From Arcicella rosea (GTDB taxonomy: Bacteria; Bacteroidota; Bacteroidia; Cytophagales; Spirosomataceae), in contig NZ_JACHKT010000025.1 of the NCBI RefSeq assembly GCF_014204325.1, forward strand, positions 1-64,000: DNA of 64,000 nt, read 5' to 3'. The position numbers and the translations under genes are program-made. Below are positions 9,278 through 17,861 of the stretch, piece by piece; the stretch's first letter is position 1; every line of letters starts with the position of its first letter. The notes under the pieces were generated by a model that was given only the letters and a program-made list of their open reading frames with translations, was not told the DNA's origin and ran no database searches.

Positions 9278-9487
9278 ATACTCAAGAGTCTCGTTTTGCT
9301 ACTCGTGAGCATCGTTTTGCTACTCGTGAGCATCGTTTTGATACTCGTGAGCATCGTTTTGATACTCGTGAGCATCATTTTGATACTCATGAGCATCGTT
9401 TTAATACTCGTGAGCATCGTTTTAATACTCGTGAGTATCGTTTTGATACTCACGAGCATCATTTTGGTACTAATGAGAATCTCTGGT
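9278..9487. repeat. 21-bp tandem repeat array, nine full units plus a degenerate tenth
   Basis: Units of exactly 21 bp with core ACTCGTGAGCATCGTTTT run from 9278 to 9466. A degenerate unit at 9467-9487 overlaps the last codons and the stop (9470-9472) of the minus-strand dehydratase gene. Variation is confined to a few positions (G/A, C/T). Neighbouring units can pair as GAGTATC-GTTTT-GATACTC hairpins. Because 21 is a multiple of 3, the array is open in several frames (a 7-residue repeat such as HRFDTRE), but there is no gene signal. About 1.4 related units recur at 33695-33723. Confidence 0.85.
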
Positions 9488-11200
9488 AACGATACTTCCA
9501 GATTTTCCTTTCAAGAAATCCATATCAGCTCCTAAGTGAGCTTGTTCAACGTGATTGATATAAAGATTTACATAACCACGAGTAATATTCATGTCGATAG
9601 CTTCCCAATTTTTACGTCTTTCAGCCAATTCTTCGTCTGATACTTCTAAGTTTAGCGTTCTGTTTGGCACATCCAAACTGATATAATCGCCATTTTGAAC
9701 CAAAGCTAAATTTCCACCAGCGGCAGCTTCTGGCGAAACGTGCAATACAACCGTTCCAAAACCTGTACCTGACATTCTTCCGTCAGAAATTCTAACTAAA
9801 TCATGAACACCTTTTTCTAAAAGCTTCTTTGGAATACCCATATTGCCAACTTCTGCCATGCCTGGATAACCTTTTGGCCCAACATTTTTCAAGACCATCA
9901 CAGAATTTTCGTCGATGTCTAAATTCGGGTCTTCAATTCTGGCGTGATAATCTTCAATGGTTTCAAAAACTACTGCTTTACCACGGTGAACCATTAATTC
10001 AGGCGTAGCTGCTGAAGGTTTCAACACAGCTCCATTCGGAGAAAGATTTCCTTTTACTACAGCAATGCCAGAATTGGGTTTGAAAGGATTTTCCATCGTA
10101 GCCACAATGTTTCTGTTATATACCTCAGCATCTGCACAGTTTTCACCAATTGTTTTTCCGTTTACTGTCAAAGCATCATTATGAAGTACTTCACGCATTT
10201 CTTTAATTACCGCTGGCAAACCACCAGAATAATACAAATCTTCCATAAAATGTTCACCAGATGGTTGAAGATTGGCTAATAATGGAATATTTTGAGAGAA
10301 TTTGTCGAAATCTTCAATGTTTAAATCAACGCCAATTCTACCTGCAATCGCCAATAAGTGAATCACAAAATTGGTTGAACCGCCAATCGCAGCGTTGACC
10401 ATAATCGCATTTTCAAAGGCTTCACGAGTAAGAATTTTTGAAAGGGTTAAATTTTCTTTCACCATTTCTACGATACGTCTTCCCGAAAACTGAGAAATTA
10501 CTTTTCTACGAGCATCCGCCGCAGGAATCGAAGCATTATTGGGAAGAGATAAACCCAATGCCTCAACCATCGTTGCCATTGTAGAAGCCGTTCCCATCAC
10601 AGCACAGTGTCCTTGAGTACGAGCCATACAAGCCTCAGCTTCCACAAATTCCGACTGTGAAATTTGTCCTAATTTATAGGCTTCAGCAAAACGCCAAACA
10701 TCAGAAGTACCAATATCTTTTCCTTTAAAATGTCCTTTCAACATCGGCCCGCCAGAAATAACCAAGGTTGGAATATCTACACTACAAGCACCCATCACTA
10801 AAGAAGGAGTTGTTTTATCGCAACCACAAAGCAATACTACACCATCAACAGGATTGGCACGAATTGATTCTTCTACATCCATACTTGCCAAATTTCTGTA
10901 CAACATGGCAGTAGGTTTTATCAAAGTTTCGCCCAAAGACATTACTGGAAACTCCACAGGAAAACCACCTGCTTCATACACGCCAATCTTTACGGCTTCT
11001 GCCAAATCACGGAAATGAGCGTTGCAAGGGGTAAGTTCCGACCAAGTATTACAAATTCCGATGACAGGGCGACCATCAAATTGGTCGTGCGGAATACCTT
11101 GATTTTTCATCCAAGCACGATAAATAAAACCATCTTTTCCTGTTTTCCCAAACCAATTTTGTGAGCGTAAAGCTTTATTTTCTTCCATATTATTTTCCAT
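9470..11200 (-). CDS. IlvD/Edd-family dehydratase, probably a sugar-acid (aldonate) dehydratase
   Basis: A 576-residue Fe-S dehydratase. The N-terminal motif NTWSELTPCNAHFRDLAE and the GCDKTTP motif are characteristic of the pentonate/hexonate branch (L-arabinonate, D-xylonate dehydratase type) rather than branched-chain-amino-acid IlvD. The likely [2Fe-2S] ligands are Cys59, Cys127 and Cys199; Lys129 is the probable Mg-binding carbamylated Lys, and the DGRMSGT motif supplies the catalytic Ser. The reaction would be conversion of an aldonate to its 2-keto-3-deoxy acid. Neighbours give no sugar-acid pathway, so the substrate is inference; automatic annotation will probably say dihydroxy-acid dehydratase. 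The stop codon lies inside the last unit of the 21-bp repeat array. Confidence 0.85.
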   Translation of the reverse strand: MENNMEENKALRSQNWFGKTGKDGFIYRAWMKNQGIPHDQFDGRPVIGICNTWSELTPCNAHFRDLAEAVKIGVYEAGGFPVEFPVMSLGETLIKPTAMLYRNLASMDVEESIRANPVDGVVLLCGCDKTTPSLVMGACSVDIPTLVISGGPMLKGHFKGKDIGTSDVWRFAEAYKLGQISQSEFVEAEACMARTQGHCAVMGTASTMATMVEALGLSLPNNASIPAADARRKVISQFSGRRIVEMVKENLTLSKILTREAFENAIMVNAAIGGSTNFVIHLLAIAGRIGVDLNIEDFDKFSQNIPLLANLQPSGEHFMEDLYYSGGLPAVIKEMREVLHNDALTVNGKTIGENCADAEVYNRNIVATMENPFKPNSGIAVVKGNLSPNGAVLKPSAATPELMVHRGKAVVFETIEDYHARIEDPNLDIDENSVMVLKNVGPKGYPGMAEVGNMGIPKKLLEKGVHDLVRISDGRMSGTGFGTVVLHVSPEAAAGGNLALVQNGDYISLDVPNRTLNLEVSDEELAERRKNWEAIDMNITRGYVNLYINHVEQAHLGADMDFLKGKSGSIVTRDSH

Positions 11201-11282
11201 GTAAATAGTTTATTTTCCAAAGTGGAAATTATTAAAATTATACCGAATTTTATCCTGATATTTTGAAATGGGATTGTAAGGT

Positions 11283-11324
11283 AAAAAAAATCCCTCCAAA
11301 CTATCAAAAATTGGAGGGATTTTT
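11283..11324 (-). terminator. Rho-independent terminator after the MalY/PatB-type gene
   Basis: A 14-bp perfect stem (core ATCCCTCCAA / TTGGAGGGAT) with an 11-nt loop is followed on the minus strand by a run of eight T. It begins 3 bp beyond the stop codon of the C-S lyase gene and separates it from the dehydratase gene downstream. Confidence 0.85.
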
Positions 11325-11327
11325 AAT

Positions 11328-12470
11328 TTATTCTGCCAAAGCACTTTTAATTCTTTCAATGGCTTCGATGAGTGTGGCTTTCGGACAAGCGAAGTTTAAT
11401 CTAAAAAATCCTTCGCCTTTGAAAATCTTTCCGTCCATTATTCTTACGCCCGCTTTAAGGAATTTCTCTTGGATATTTTCGATACCTGTTTCTCTGGCAT
11501 CAATCCAAGCCAAATATGTAGCTTCTAAAGGAAGGAGTTTTAATCCTTTGTAGCCATTCAAGGCTTCGTATAAATAATCATGATTTTCTTTCAGATAATC
11601 AACTAAAGCCAAACGCCAATCTTCACAATCACGATAAGCCACAAAAGCAGCTTCTTGTGAGTAACGAGTAAGCGGTGGAAAAAATCCATGTTTGGCTTTT
11701 TCAAATTTCTGACGAAGTTCAGGATTAGGGATAATCGCAACCGAACAACCCAATCCCGCAATGTTAAAAGTTTTGGAAGGAGCCATCAAAGTAATGGTTC
11801 TGTCGGCTGCCTTTTTACTTAAACTTGCAGTGGGAATATGTTTTTTATGAATATCTAAAATTAAATCAGCGTGAATTTCATCTGAACAAATCACTATGTC
11901 ATGTTTTTCACAGATGTCAATCAATTTTTGTAGTTCTTCCTTCGTGAAAACTGTTCCAGCAGGATTATGTGGATTACACAACATAAACAATTTTGTGTCA
12001 GAAGTAATCGTCGCTTCCAAAGCTTCAAAATCGAAAGTCCATCGTCCATCCGCTTCAATCATCGGGAACGTCTGCAACTTTTTATCGACATAAGCAGGTG
12101 CTAAATGGAAAGGATGATACACAGGAATAGCAGTGATAATAGCATCACCAGCTTCTCCGATTGCTTTACAAGTAGCATAAATAGCAGGAACTAAACCGGG
12201 AATCCATACTTGCCATTCTTTTTCAGTTTCCCAATTATAAAGATTTTTCAGACGGTCTTGAAAAAGGTCTTTCAACTTTTCAGGAACAATAGAGTAACCA
12301 AATACTCCGTGCTCTGTAATATTATTAAGTACTTCTAAAATAGGTTCAGGACATCTAAAATCCATATCAGCCACAGGCATTGGAATTACATTCTCTGGGT
12401 CATTAAACATATCCCATTTCTGAGAATCGGTGTTTTTTCGGTTGATGATTTCGTCAAAATTATATTTCAT
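11328..12470 (-). CDS. PLP-dependent aminotransferase/C-S lyase of the MalY/PatB family
   Basis: The 380-residue protein is a fold-type I PLP enzyme of the MalY/PatB (cystathionine beta-lyase-like) group. The signature PVADMDFRCPEPI lies near the N-terminus, CNPHNPAGTVF is the substrate/PLP loop, SDEIHADL contains the PLP-binding Asp, and the Schiff-base Lys is in APSKTFNIAGL. Such enzymes split C-S bonds of cystathionine or cysteine conjugates, releasing a thiol, pyruvate and ammonia. Its start is only 5 bp after the stop codon of the MFS gene upstream, so the two form an operon, which suggests that the transporter moves its substrate or product. Confidence 0.85.
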   Translation of the reverse strand: MKYNFDEIINRKNTDSQKWDMFNDPENVIPMPVADMDFRCPEPILEVLNNITEHGVFGYSIVPEKLKDLFQDRLKNLYNWETEKEWQVWIPGLVPAIYATCKAIGEAGDAIITAIPVYHPFHLAPAYVDKKLQTFPMIEADGRWTFDFEALEATITSDTKLFMLCNPHNPAGTVFTKEELQKLIDICEKHDIVICSDEIHADLILDIHKKHIPTASLSKKAADRTITLMAPSKTFNIAGLGCSVAIIPNPELRQKFEKAKHGFFPPLTRYSQEAAFVAYRDCEDWRLALVDYLKENHDYLYEALNGYKGLKLLPLEATYLAWIDARETGIENIQEKFLKAGVRIMDGKIFKGEGFFRLNFACPKATLIEAIERIKSALAE

Positions 12471-12475
12471 GTATT

Positions 12476-13720
12476 TTATTGAGGGGAGATTGGTTTCTGG
12501 AGTTTTAGCATAAATGCCTTGAATCTCAAAGAAAGAATTAATACGACAAACATTAATCCTGCATTGATGGTGAATGCTAATTGATATGAATGATTGATAC
12601 TAAAAACGAATCCTGTCATGACGGGACCTAATAACGAACCACCACCTTCAAACATGTTAATAGTACCGTTAATTTTTCCTGCGGAGGCTAAGCCAAATGT
12701 TTTGATAGCGATAAGATTATACAAAGAATAAATTCCGCCCCAACTTACAGCCATGAGGGCGATTGAAGGAAATACAAATTGAATATTCATCATGGAAAGA
12801 CCAAAACAGCCCATCATCATCATGATACAGCAAATTGAAAATACCCAATATGGATTGATATAATCTGAAAAAATAGAAACAAATAGCTTCGCCAAACCAG
12901 CCATGATAAAGTATAAACTAAGATAAAAACTCGCACGAGTTTCAGTAAATCCTAGTCCCACTAAATGCAAGAAAACATTGGCAATGGTGCCAACCAAACA
13001 GTAAAAAGTAATAAAGCCACAAAGACAAATTAGCCAAAAAAGATGTGTTCTAGTAGCTTCTTGATAAGTCATTCCTTCGATGAGTAAATCGTTCGTTATG
13101 TTTTCATTACCCAGTGCTTTAATGGAAATATCGCTTGGTGAATTTTCAACTACGAAGTAAATATAGAAGAAAATTAAAGTAGGAAAAGCTGCTAAAATCA
13201 TAAATGATTGTCGCCAACCAAATTCGGATAATAAATAATGATTAAAAGGAGAGAAGATAGCACTTCCTAAACTTGTGCCAATTAATACAATGCCTAAAGC
13301 CAATCCCTTTTTTTCTTGAAACCATGAGGAAACCAAAATGATACAAGCAACAGAACCAGCGGTAATCATGGATAAACCTAACAGGAAATGAATAAAATAA
13401 GCTTGGTACTTGTTGGTAACAAAACTATATGAAAACAAAGCGATTGTTAAAACGAAACTGCCAAAAAGCATCATCTTTTTCACCCTGATTCTATCAATAA
13501 TTACTCCTGAAATAAGTATAAAAAAGAGTGTCACGCTATTGGTTATAGATTCTCGCAGTTTTAATTCATCTCGTTTCCAATGAAATTCATTGATAAAAAC
13601 TTTATCGAAAACTGAAAGCGAAGTGGTGGTTAGTCCGTTGATGACAACTAAAATCAATAATCCAGAAAAACATATAAGCCAAGGGTAATAATTATTCTTT
13701 TCGTAAAAGATTTTGTTCAT
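12476..13720 (-). CDS. MFS transporter (OFA/monocarboxylate-like)
   Basis: A polytopic inner-membrane protein of 414 residues with about 12 hydrophobic segments. The half-transporter motif between TM2 and TM3 (GVIIDRIRVKKMM) and the TM4-5 stretch WFQEKKGLALGIVLIGTSLG are typical of the oxalate/formate antiporter and monocarboxylate branch of the MFS. I prefer the ATG at 13720 (MNKIFYEKNN) to the in-frame ATG at 13747, since the extra nine residues precede the first membrane segment without a family match. The gene is the first of a two-gene operon with the MalY/PatB-type lyase, so an amino-acid or thiol-acid substrate is conceivable. Confidence 0.8.
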   Translation of the reverse strand: MNKIFYEKNNYYPWLICFSGLLILVVINGLTTTSLSVFDKVFINEFHWKRDELKLRESITNSVTLFFILISGVIIDRIRVKKMMLFGSFVLTIALFSYSFVTNKYQAYFIHFLLGLSMITAGSVACIILVSSWFQEKKGLALGIVLIGTSLGSAIFSPFNHYLLSEFGWRQSFMILAAFPTLIFFYIYFVVENSPSDISIKALGNENITNDLLIEGMTYQEATRTHLFWLICLCGFITFYCLVGTIANVFLHLVGLGFTETRASFYLSLYFIMAGLAKLFVSIFSDYINPYWVFSICCIMMMMGCFGLSMMNIQFVFPSIALMAVSWGGIYSLYNLIAIKTFGLASAGKINGTINMFEGGGSLLGPVMTGFVFSINHSYQLAFTINAGLMFVVLILSLRFKAFMLKLQKPISPQ

Positions 13721-14217
13721 CGTTTCTGAATTTATGGAGATACCCAAATTTAATGTATGTACATCATATCAGTAAACTATTCCCTTGTAACACAGGTTCA
13801 TTTTTGATGGTGAAAAGCCATAAATAAGACAAATGCTTAAAAAGTAAAAAAATATTCTTGGAAAATACATAAACAGATTTGCGAACTTATGGTAATTTTT
13901 ACACATTGCTTCATATTTTAAAATACTAACCACAACCGATTATATTGTACATCAGTTGATCAATTGATACGTCAGTCAAAAAGTCAACGCTTGTTGAAGA
14001 GTCTTTGATTTTAAAATCACATGAAGAGGTGATTCTATGAAAGAAATTATGTTTAAAATGTTAAATTGTACCAGTTTTTTTAATTAAAAAACAATATTCA
14101 ATCTATCTTTTAGTGTTTTCTTTTAAAACTGCCATTTTTATCTGAATTTGCTTTTTCATAGATTTACAGATAATTAATTCATCAACAGCATATAATCCTT
14201 AATTTTTTATAACCGCC
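13721..14217. other. Divergent intergenic region between MFS and S8 protease genes
   Basis: A 497-bp A/T-rich gap. It contains two TGTACATCA sequences (near 13756 and 13947) and a dyad-rich stretch around TTGATCAATTGAT near 13957, which could be regulatory sites. A 16-codon open frame at 14037-14087 is preceded at 14026-14033 by GAGGTGAT, an exact complement of the anti-Shine-Dalgarno; it may be chance. No other gene is seen. Confidence 0.5.
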
Positions 14218-15840
14218 ATGAATATTTTACCAAAACTCAGTTTGATTTGGCTGCTTTTCCTTTTCAATACTTCTAATGCCCAATATCTTGAACCTTCACT
14301 AGAACATGCTCCTTCCAATTGGTTTAATTTAGATTTTTCTGATGATAAAGTACGTGGAATCAGTACTGAAAAAGCTTATCGTGATATTTTGAAAAATAAA
14401 AAATCAAAGCCTGTTATCGTCGCAATTATTGATTCAGGCGTTGATATTCTTCATGAAGATTTAACCAATAAAATTTGGGTTAATGCTAAGGAAATTCCTA
14501 ATAATGGCATTGATGACGATAAGAATGGCTACATTGATGATATTCATGGATGGGATTTTTTAGGAGGAAAAAACGGAGAAGACATTGCAAAAGAAAGCTT
14601 GGAAATTACCAGAGAATTTGCTCGTCTTCAAAAAAAATATGAGTATTATAACGAGACAACAGCTCTTTCTGTAGAGGAAAAAAAGGAGTACGATTTGTAC
14701 AAAAAATACAAACAAGAATACGAGAACAAGTTAAAAGAAGCAAAAGAGCAAGGGGTTTTTGTGATTAACCTTTATCATAAATTTATAGATGCCAAGCTTC
14801 AATTGACTCAATATTTGGGTGTAAAAGAAATAACTAAAGCCGATTTAAGTAAAATTACAAATAAGGATAGCGAAGAATTAAAGAAAGCTAAAAGAGTATT
14901 TGAATTGATTTTGGATTTAGGACAAGATGAAACCAAGCTTCAAGAAGCTTATGAATATTATGATACTCAACTGAATTATGGTGTGAATCTTACTTATAAT
15001 CCTAGAGCAATCGTTGGTGATGATGTAAATAATATTCAAGATAGAAATTATGGGAATAATGAGGTAAAAGGCCCAGATGCTCGTCACGGTACTCATGTCG
15101 CTGGAATTGTTGCTGCGAATCGCAATAATGATTTTGGTATTGCTGGCGTGGCTGATAATGTTCAAATTATGGTGATTAGAGCTTTGCCTGATGGCGATGA
15201 ACGTGATAAAGATGTTGTAAATGCTATTTTGTATGCTGTTGAAAATGGAGCGAAAGTAATTAATATGAGTTTTGGGAAAACTGTTTCACCTCAAAAATCT
15301 GCGGTTGATGAAGCCGTTAAGTTTGCACAATCAAAAGGAGTTTTATTGATTCATGCGGCAGGAAACGAAAACCAAGATATTGATACCAAAGAAAATTATC
15401 CAACAAAACATTTATTAGATGGTACCGAGGCTGATAATTGGATTGAAGTAGGAGCAACTTCATGGATGCAGTCAACCAATACAGTCGCTGAATTTTCTAA
15501 TTATGGACAAAAAACAGTGGATGTTTTTGCTCCTGGAGTAGATATTCAATCGACGGTTGTGGGTTCAAAATATGAAGATTTGAGTGGCACAAGTATGGCT
15601 GCACCAGTTGTTTCAGGTTTAGCCGCTTTATTGATTTCATATTATCCAACTTTTACTTACAAGCAAGTAAAGCAAATTATTTTAGAATCTTCTATCAAAT
15701 TAGCACAATTAAAAGTTGCTCGTCCGGGTTCATCTGAATTAATTGAATTTGGAAAACTTTCATTAAGCGGAGGCATTGTGAATGCTTATGAAGCCGTTAA
15801 ATTGGCGGAAAAATTACAAAAAGATTCATTGAAAAATTAG
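14218..15840 (+). CDS. Subtilisin-like serine peptidase (S8), secreted
   Basis: A 540-residue protease with a signal peptide (residues 1-21, ending SNA). The subtilase triad is complete: Asp72 (IIDSGVD), His290 (HGTHVAG) and Ser459 (SGTSMAAP); the oxyanion Asn is in HAAGNEN near 383. The spacing between Asp and His is about 218 residues, far above the ~35 of subtilisin, because of a charged, Lys/Glu/Tyr-rich, probably helical insertion at about 120-250. The family acts outside the cytoplasm. It ends shortly before a stem-loop and is monocistronic. The insertion could be a protein-recognition arm or a self-regulatory element (inference). Confidence 0.9.
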   Translation: MNILPKLSLIWLLFLFNTSNAQYLEPSLEHAPSNWFNLDFSDDKVRGISTEKAYRDILKNKKSKPVIVAIIDSGVDILHEDLTNKIWVNAKEIPNNGIDDDKNGYIDDIHGWDFLGGKNGEDIAKESLEITREFARLQKKYEYYNETTALSVEEKKEYDLYKKYKQEYENKLKEAKEQGVFVINLYHKFIDAKLQLTQYLGVKEITKADLSKITNKDSEELKKAKRVFELILDLGQDETKLQEAYEYYDTQLNYGVNLTYNPRAIVGDDVNNIQDRNYGNNEVKGPDARHGTHVAGIVAANRNNDFGIAGVADNVQIMVIRALPDGDERDKDVVNAILYAVENGAKVINMSFGKTVSPQKSAVDEAVKFAQSKGVLLIHAAGNENQDIDTKENYPTKHLLDGTEADNWIEVGATSWMQSTNTVAEFSNYGQKTVDVFAPGVDIQSTVVGSKYEDLSGTSMAAPVVSGLAALLISYYPTFTYKQVKQIILESSIKLAQLKVARPGSSELIEFGKLSLSGGIVNAYEAVKLAEKLQKDSLKN

Positions 15841-15849
15841 GCAGTATAG

Positions 15850-15880
15850 ATGCCAATTATTCTCTATCCATAATTGGCAT
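15850..15880 (+). terminator. Stem-loop after the S8 peptidase gene
   Basis: An 11-bp perfect stem (ATGCCAATTAT / ATAATTGGCAT) with a 9-nt loop lies 10 bp past the stop codon. It is not followed by a clear T tract, so it may protect the 3' end rather than terminate efficiently. Confidence 0.55.
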
Positions 15881-16044
15881 TCTACTTAAATTATCGTTAT
15901 TTTACGAAAATATTTATCCAATATTTTTAAAAAAATCGTTGAAAATTTACTTGAATATTTTTAATCACAGAAAAAATATTTCTTAAGCTATTGCCTTGCA
16001 AAATGATTCATTGAGACAAGCGCTAGTGATTTAACCGTCAAACC

Positions 16045-17019
16045 ATGTCTATCGTTAGCAATAATATAAAGTATCTTCGTCGATTGAATGGGCTTACTCA
16101 AGAACAGTTCTCTCGCAGAATTGGGATTAAACGCTCATTATTAGGGGCTTATGAAGAAGCCAGAGCCAATCCGAATTTAGAAAACCTCAAAACCATTGCA
16201 CAAGTATTTGGTACTTCTGTAGATTCTTTGATTAAGACTGATATTAGAAAAATTCGTGAAACACCCGGCATTAGTTTAGGACAAAGTACTACAGGTATTA
16301 TTGAGCAAGTAAAAATGCCAGTGAATGATGCTGTAAATACTTTTCAGAAGAAAGAAGCTGAACCGCAACCAATTGCTAAAATTATTGATGATTATTTTCA
16401 AGAAGAGAAGGAAGAACAACCTGTTAGAAGCGAAAATCAATTTGTTCATAATCGAGTAAATTATACTATTCCTGAGCAAAATTTTAAGTCATTTTCTGAA
16501 AATCAGCATAATAATAAATCGCTGAATGAAAGTCTGCATAAAAACTTTGAAATCAGAATTCCTTATGTAAAAAGGTCACAGATAAAAGACTATTTGGCGA
16601 ATTATACTAAAACAGAATACATCAAAACGTTAACTACTTTTTCCATGCCTTTTGTGAATTCTGAAAAGAGTAGGGCGTTTGAAATGGGAAGTGATTTTCC
16701 TTTGCAAAATTCAATTGTCATTGGCAATGCCATTGACCATTGGACGAATATTTTGGATGGAAAATTTTATATTTTAATTACCCCGCAACAGGGTGTTATT
16801 TATAGAAGAGTTTATAATCAGATTAAAGTAAAAGGTACTTTATTGCTCAGTTCTGATGATTCTTCGATTCCAAGTTTTGAAATTTCATTGAAATCAATTG
16901 CAGAAATTTGGGAAGTATCTGCTTTTATGAGTAAAGAATTACCAGAACCGAGAATATCGCTAGAAAGAGCCAAATCACTCATAGAAGAATTGAGTTTAGA
17001 GCTTAATCAATTGAAGTAA
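16045..17019 (+). CDS. XRE-family regulator with C-terminal S24/LexA-like domain
   Basis: The 324-residue protein starts with a helix-turn-helix of the XRE type (residues ~5-65: LRRLNGLTQEQFSRRIGIKR... NLENLKTIAQVFG). A long polar linker (~70-185) rich in Gln/Glu/Asn follows. The C-terminal half (~195-290) has the layout of an S24 LexA/CI-like beta domain, including the MGSDFPLQNSIVIG turn and a region resembling the G-D/E-Y-V segment, but I cannot point to a certain Ser-Lys dyad. It is probably a DNA-binding repressor that may or may not self-cleave. It stands alone and converges on mogA. Confidence 0.75.
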   Translation: MSIVSNNIKYLRRLNGLTQEQFSRRIGIKRSLLGAYEEARANPNLENLKTIAQVFGTSVDSLIKTDIRKIRETPGISLGQSTTGIIEQVKMPVNDAVNTFQKKEAEPQPIAKIIDDYFQEEKEEQPVRSENQFVHNRVNYTIPEQNFKSFSENQHNNKSLNESLHKNFEIRIPYVKRSQIKDYLANYTKTEYIKTLTTFSMPFVNSEKSRAFEMGSDFPLQNSIVIGNAIDHWTNILDGKFYILITPQQGVIYRRVYNQIKVKGTLLLSSDDSSIPSFEISLKSIAEIWEVSAFMSKELPEPRISLERAKSLIEELSLELNQLK

Positions 17020-17020
17020 A

Positions 17021-17057
17021 ATAAAAAATCCACAAATCAACTTTGTGGATTTTTTAT
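17021..17057. terminator. Bidirectional terminator between XRE regulator and mogA
   Basis: A 16-bp stem with core AAATCCACAAA / TTTGTGGATTT and a 5-nt loop, A-rich on the left and T-rich on the right, fills the 38-bp gap between two convergent stop codons. It is well suited to end transcription from both sides. Confidence 0.9.
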
Positions 17058-17594
17058 TTATTGTTTAGGTCTGAATTCTTTCATAATTTCTTGATTACAA
17101 ATTAGATATGGACCTTCAAGTAAGTCAATGCAATATGGAACGGCGGGAAATACTGCATCCAAACATTGACGAATAGCCTTTGGTTTTCCGGGTAAATTGA
17201 TAATCAAAGATTTACCTCTGAGACCAGCCGTTTGCCTTGATAAAATAGCAGTGGGAACATATTTTAAGCTTTCGGCTCTCATCAATTCCCCAAAACCGGG
17301 CATCATTTTGTCACAAACGGCTTCTGTAGCTTCAGGTGTTACGTCTCTTTTGCTTGGGCCTGTTCCTCCAGTTGTTACAATTAAACAACAATTTTCAACA
17401 TCAGCCATTTCGATTAAAGTTGCTGAAATTAAGTCTTGTTCATCAGGAATTACTTTATAAACAGTTTCAAAAGTAGAAACTAAGTAATCCTTTAAAGTTT
17501 CAACTACTGCTTTTCCCGGAATGTCTTCATAAATTCCAGCACTAGCCCTGTCTGAAATATTGATTACTCCAATTTTAATAAGTTCTTGCATCAA
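17058..17594 (-). CDS. mog: Molybdopterin adenylyltransferase (MogA/MoaB family)
   Basis: A 178-residue cytoplasmic enzyme that adenylylates molybdopterin before molybdenum insertion. Signature motifs are TTGGTGPSKRDVTPEA (about 75-90), the conserved PGFGELMR, SRQTAGLRGKSLIINLPGKPKA and the C-terminal cysteine-rich strand. The length is close to that of E. coli Mog. No other molybdenum-cofactor genes lie nearby, so the pathway would be scattered. Two adjacent ATG codons occur at the start and either may be used. Confidence 0.9.
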   Translation of the reverse strand: MMQELIKIGVINISDRASAGIYEDIPGKAVVETLKDYLVSTFETVYKVIPDEQDLISATLIEMADVENCCLIVTTGGTGPSKRDVTPEATEAVCDKMMPGFGELMRAESLKYVPTAILSRQTAGLRGKSLIINLPGKPKAIRQCLDAVFPAVPYCIDLLEGPYLICNQEIMKEFRPKQ

Positions 17595-17736
17595 TTTTAG
17601 ATATGCTTATCAAAGCGTTTTCTTTCAAAATTTTAAATATAGTGTAAAATTCTTTGTGGAATAACGTTTGATGAGTTAATTTGTAGATTACGCATTAGAA
17701 TTTTGCTTTTTATATTTTAAACTACTCAACAACGAT

Positions 17737-17859
17737 ATGATTTTATTACAATCAAAACTGCCTGAAGGTGCCGAGAAACTATTCTCATTATTGTTTCTAA
17801 TTTTACTCTTGGGTGCTTTGTATTTTGCTTTCAAGATTTTCAATAAAAATAAAGAGTAA
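17737..17859 (+). CDS. Small single-pass membrane peptide, 40 aa
   Basis: An open frame of 40 codons begins at an ATG and ends with TAA. The peptide has a short polar N-terminus (QSKLPEGAEK), one strong hydrophobic segment (FSLLFLILLLGALYFAF) and a positively charged tail (KIFNKNKE), the layout of a type-I small membrane protein with the tail in the cytoplasm. Its composition is not that of random A/T-rich DNA. It ends 2 bp before the stop of the convergent TetR gene. The family is not recognised; small subunits of respiratory or transport complexes look like this. Confidence 0.55.
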   Translation: MILLQSKLPEGAEKLFSLLFLILLLGALYFAFKIFNKNKE

Positions 17860-17861
17860 AG

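Noticed and set aside
9278-9487. CRISPR array
   Set aside because: The units are directly adjacent with no spacers and no cas genes are near.
9235-9489. Open frames on both strands through the 21-bp array, coding 7-residue repeats such as HRFDTRE
   Set aside because: They are open only because the unit length is a multiple of three; there is no start context, codon bias or family, and several frames are open at once.
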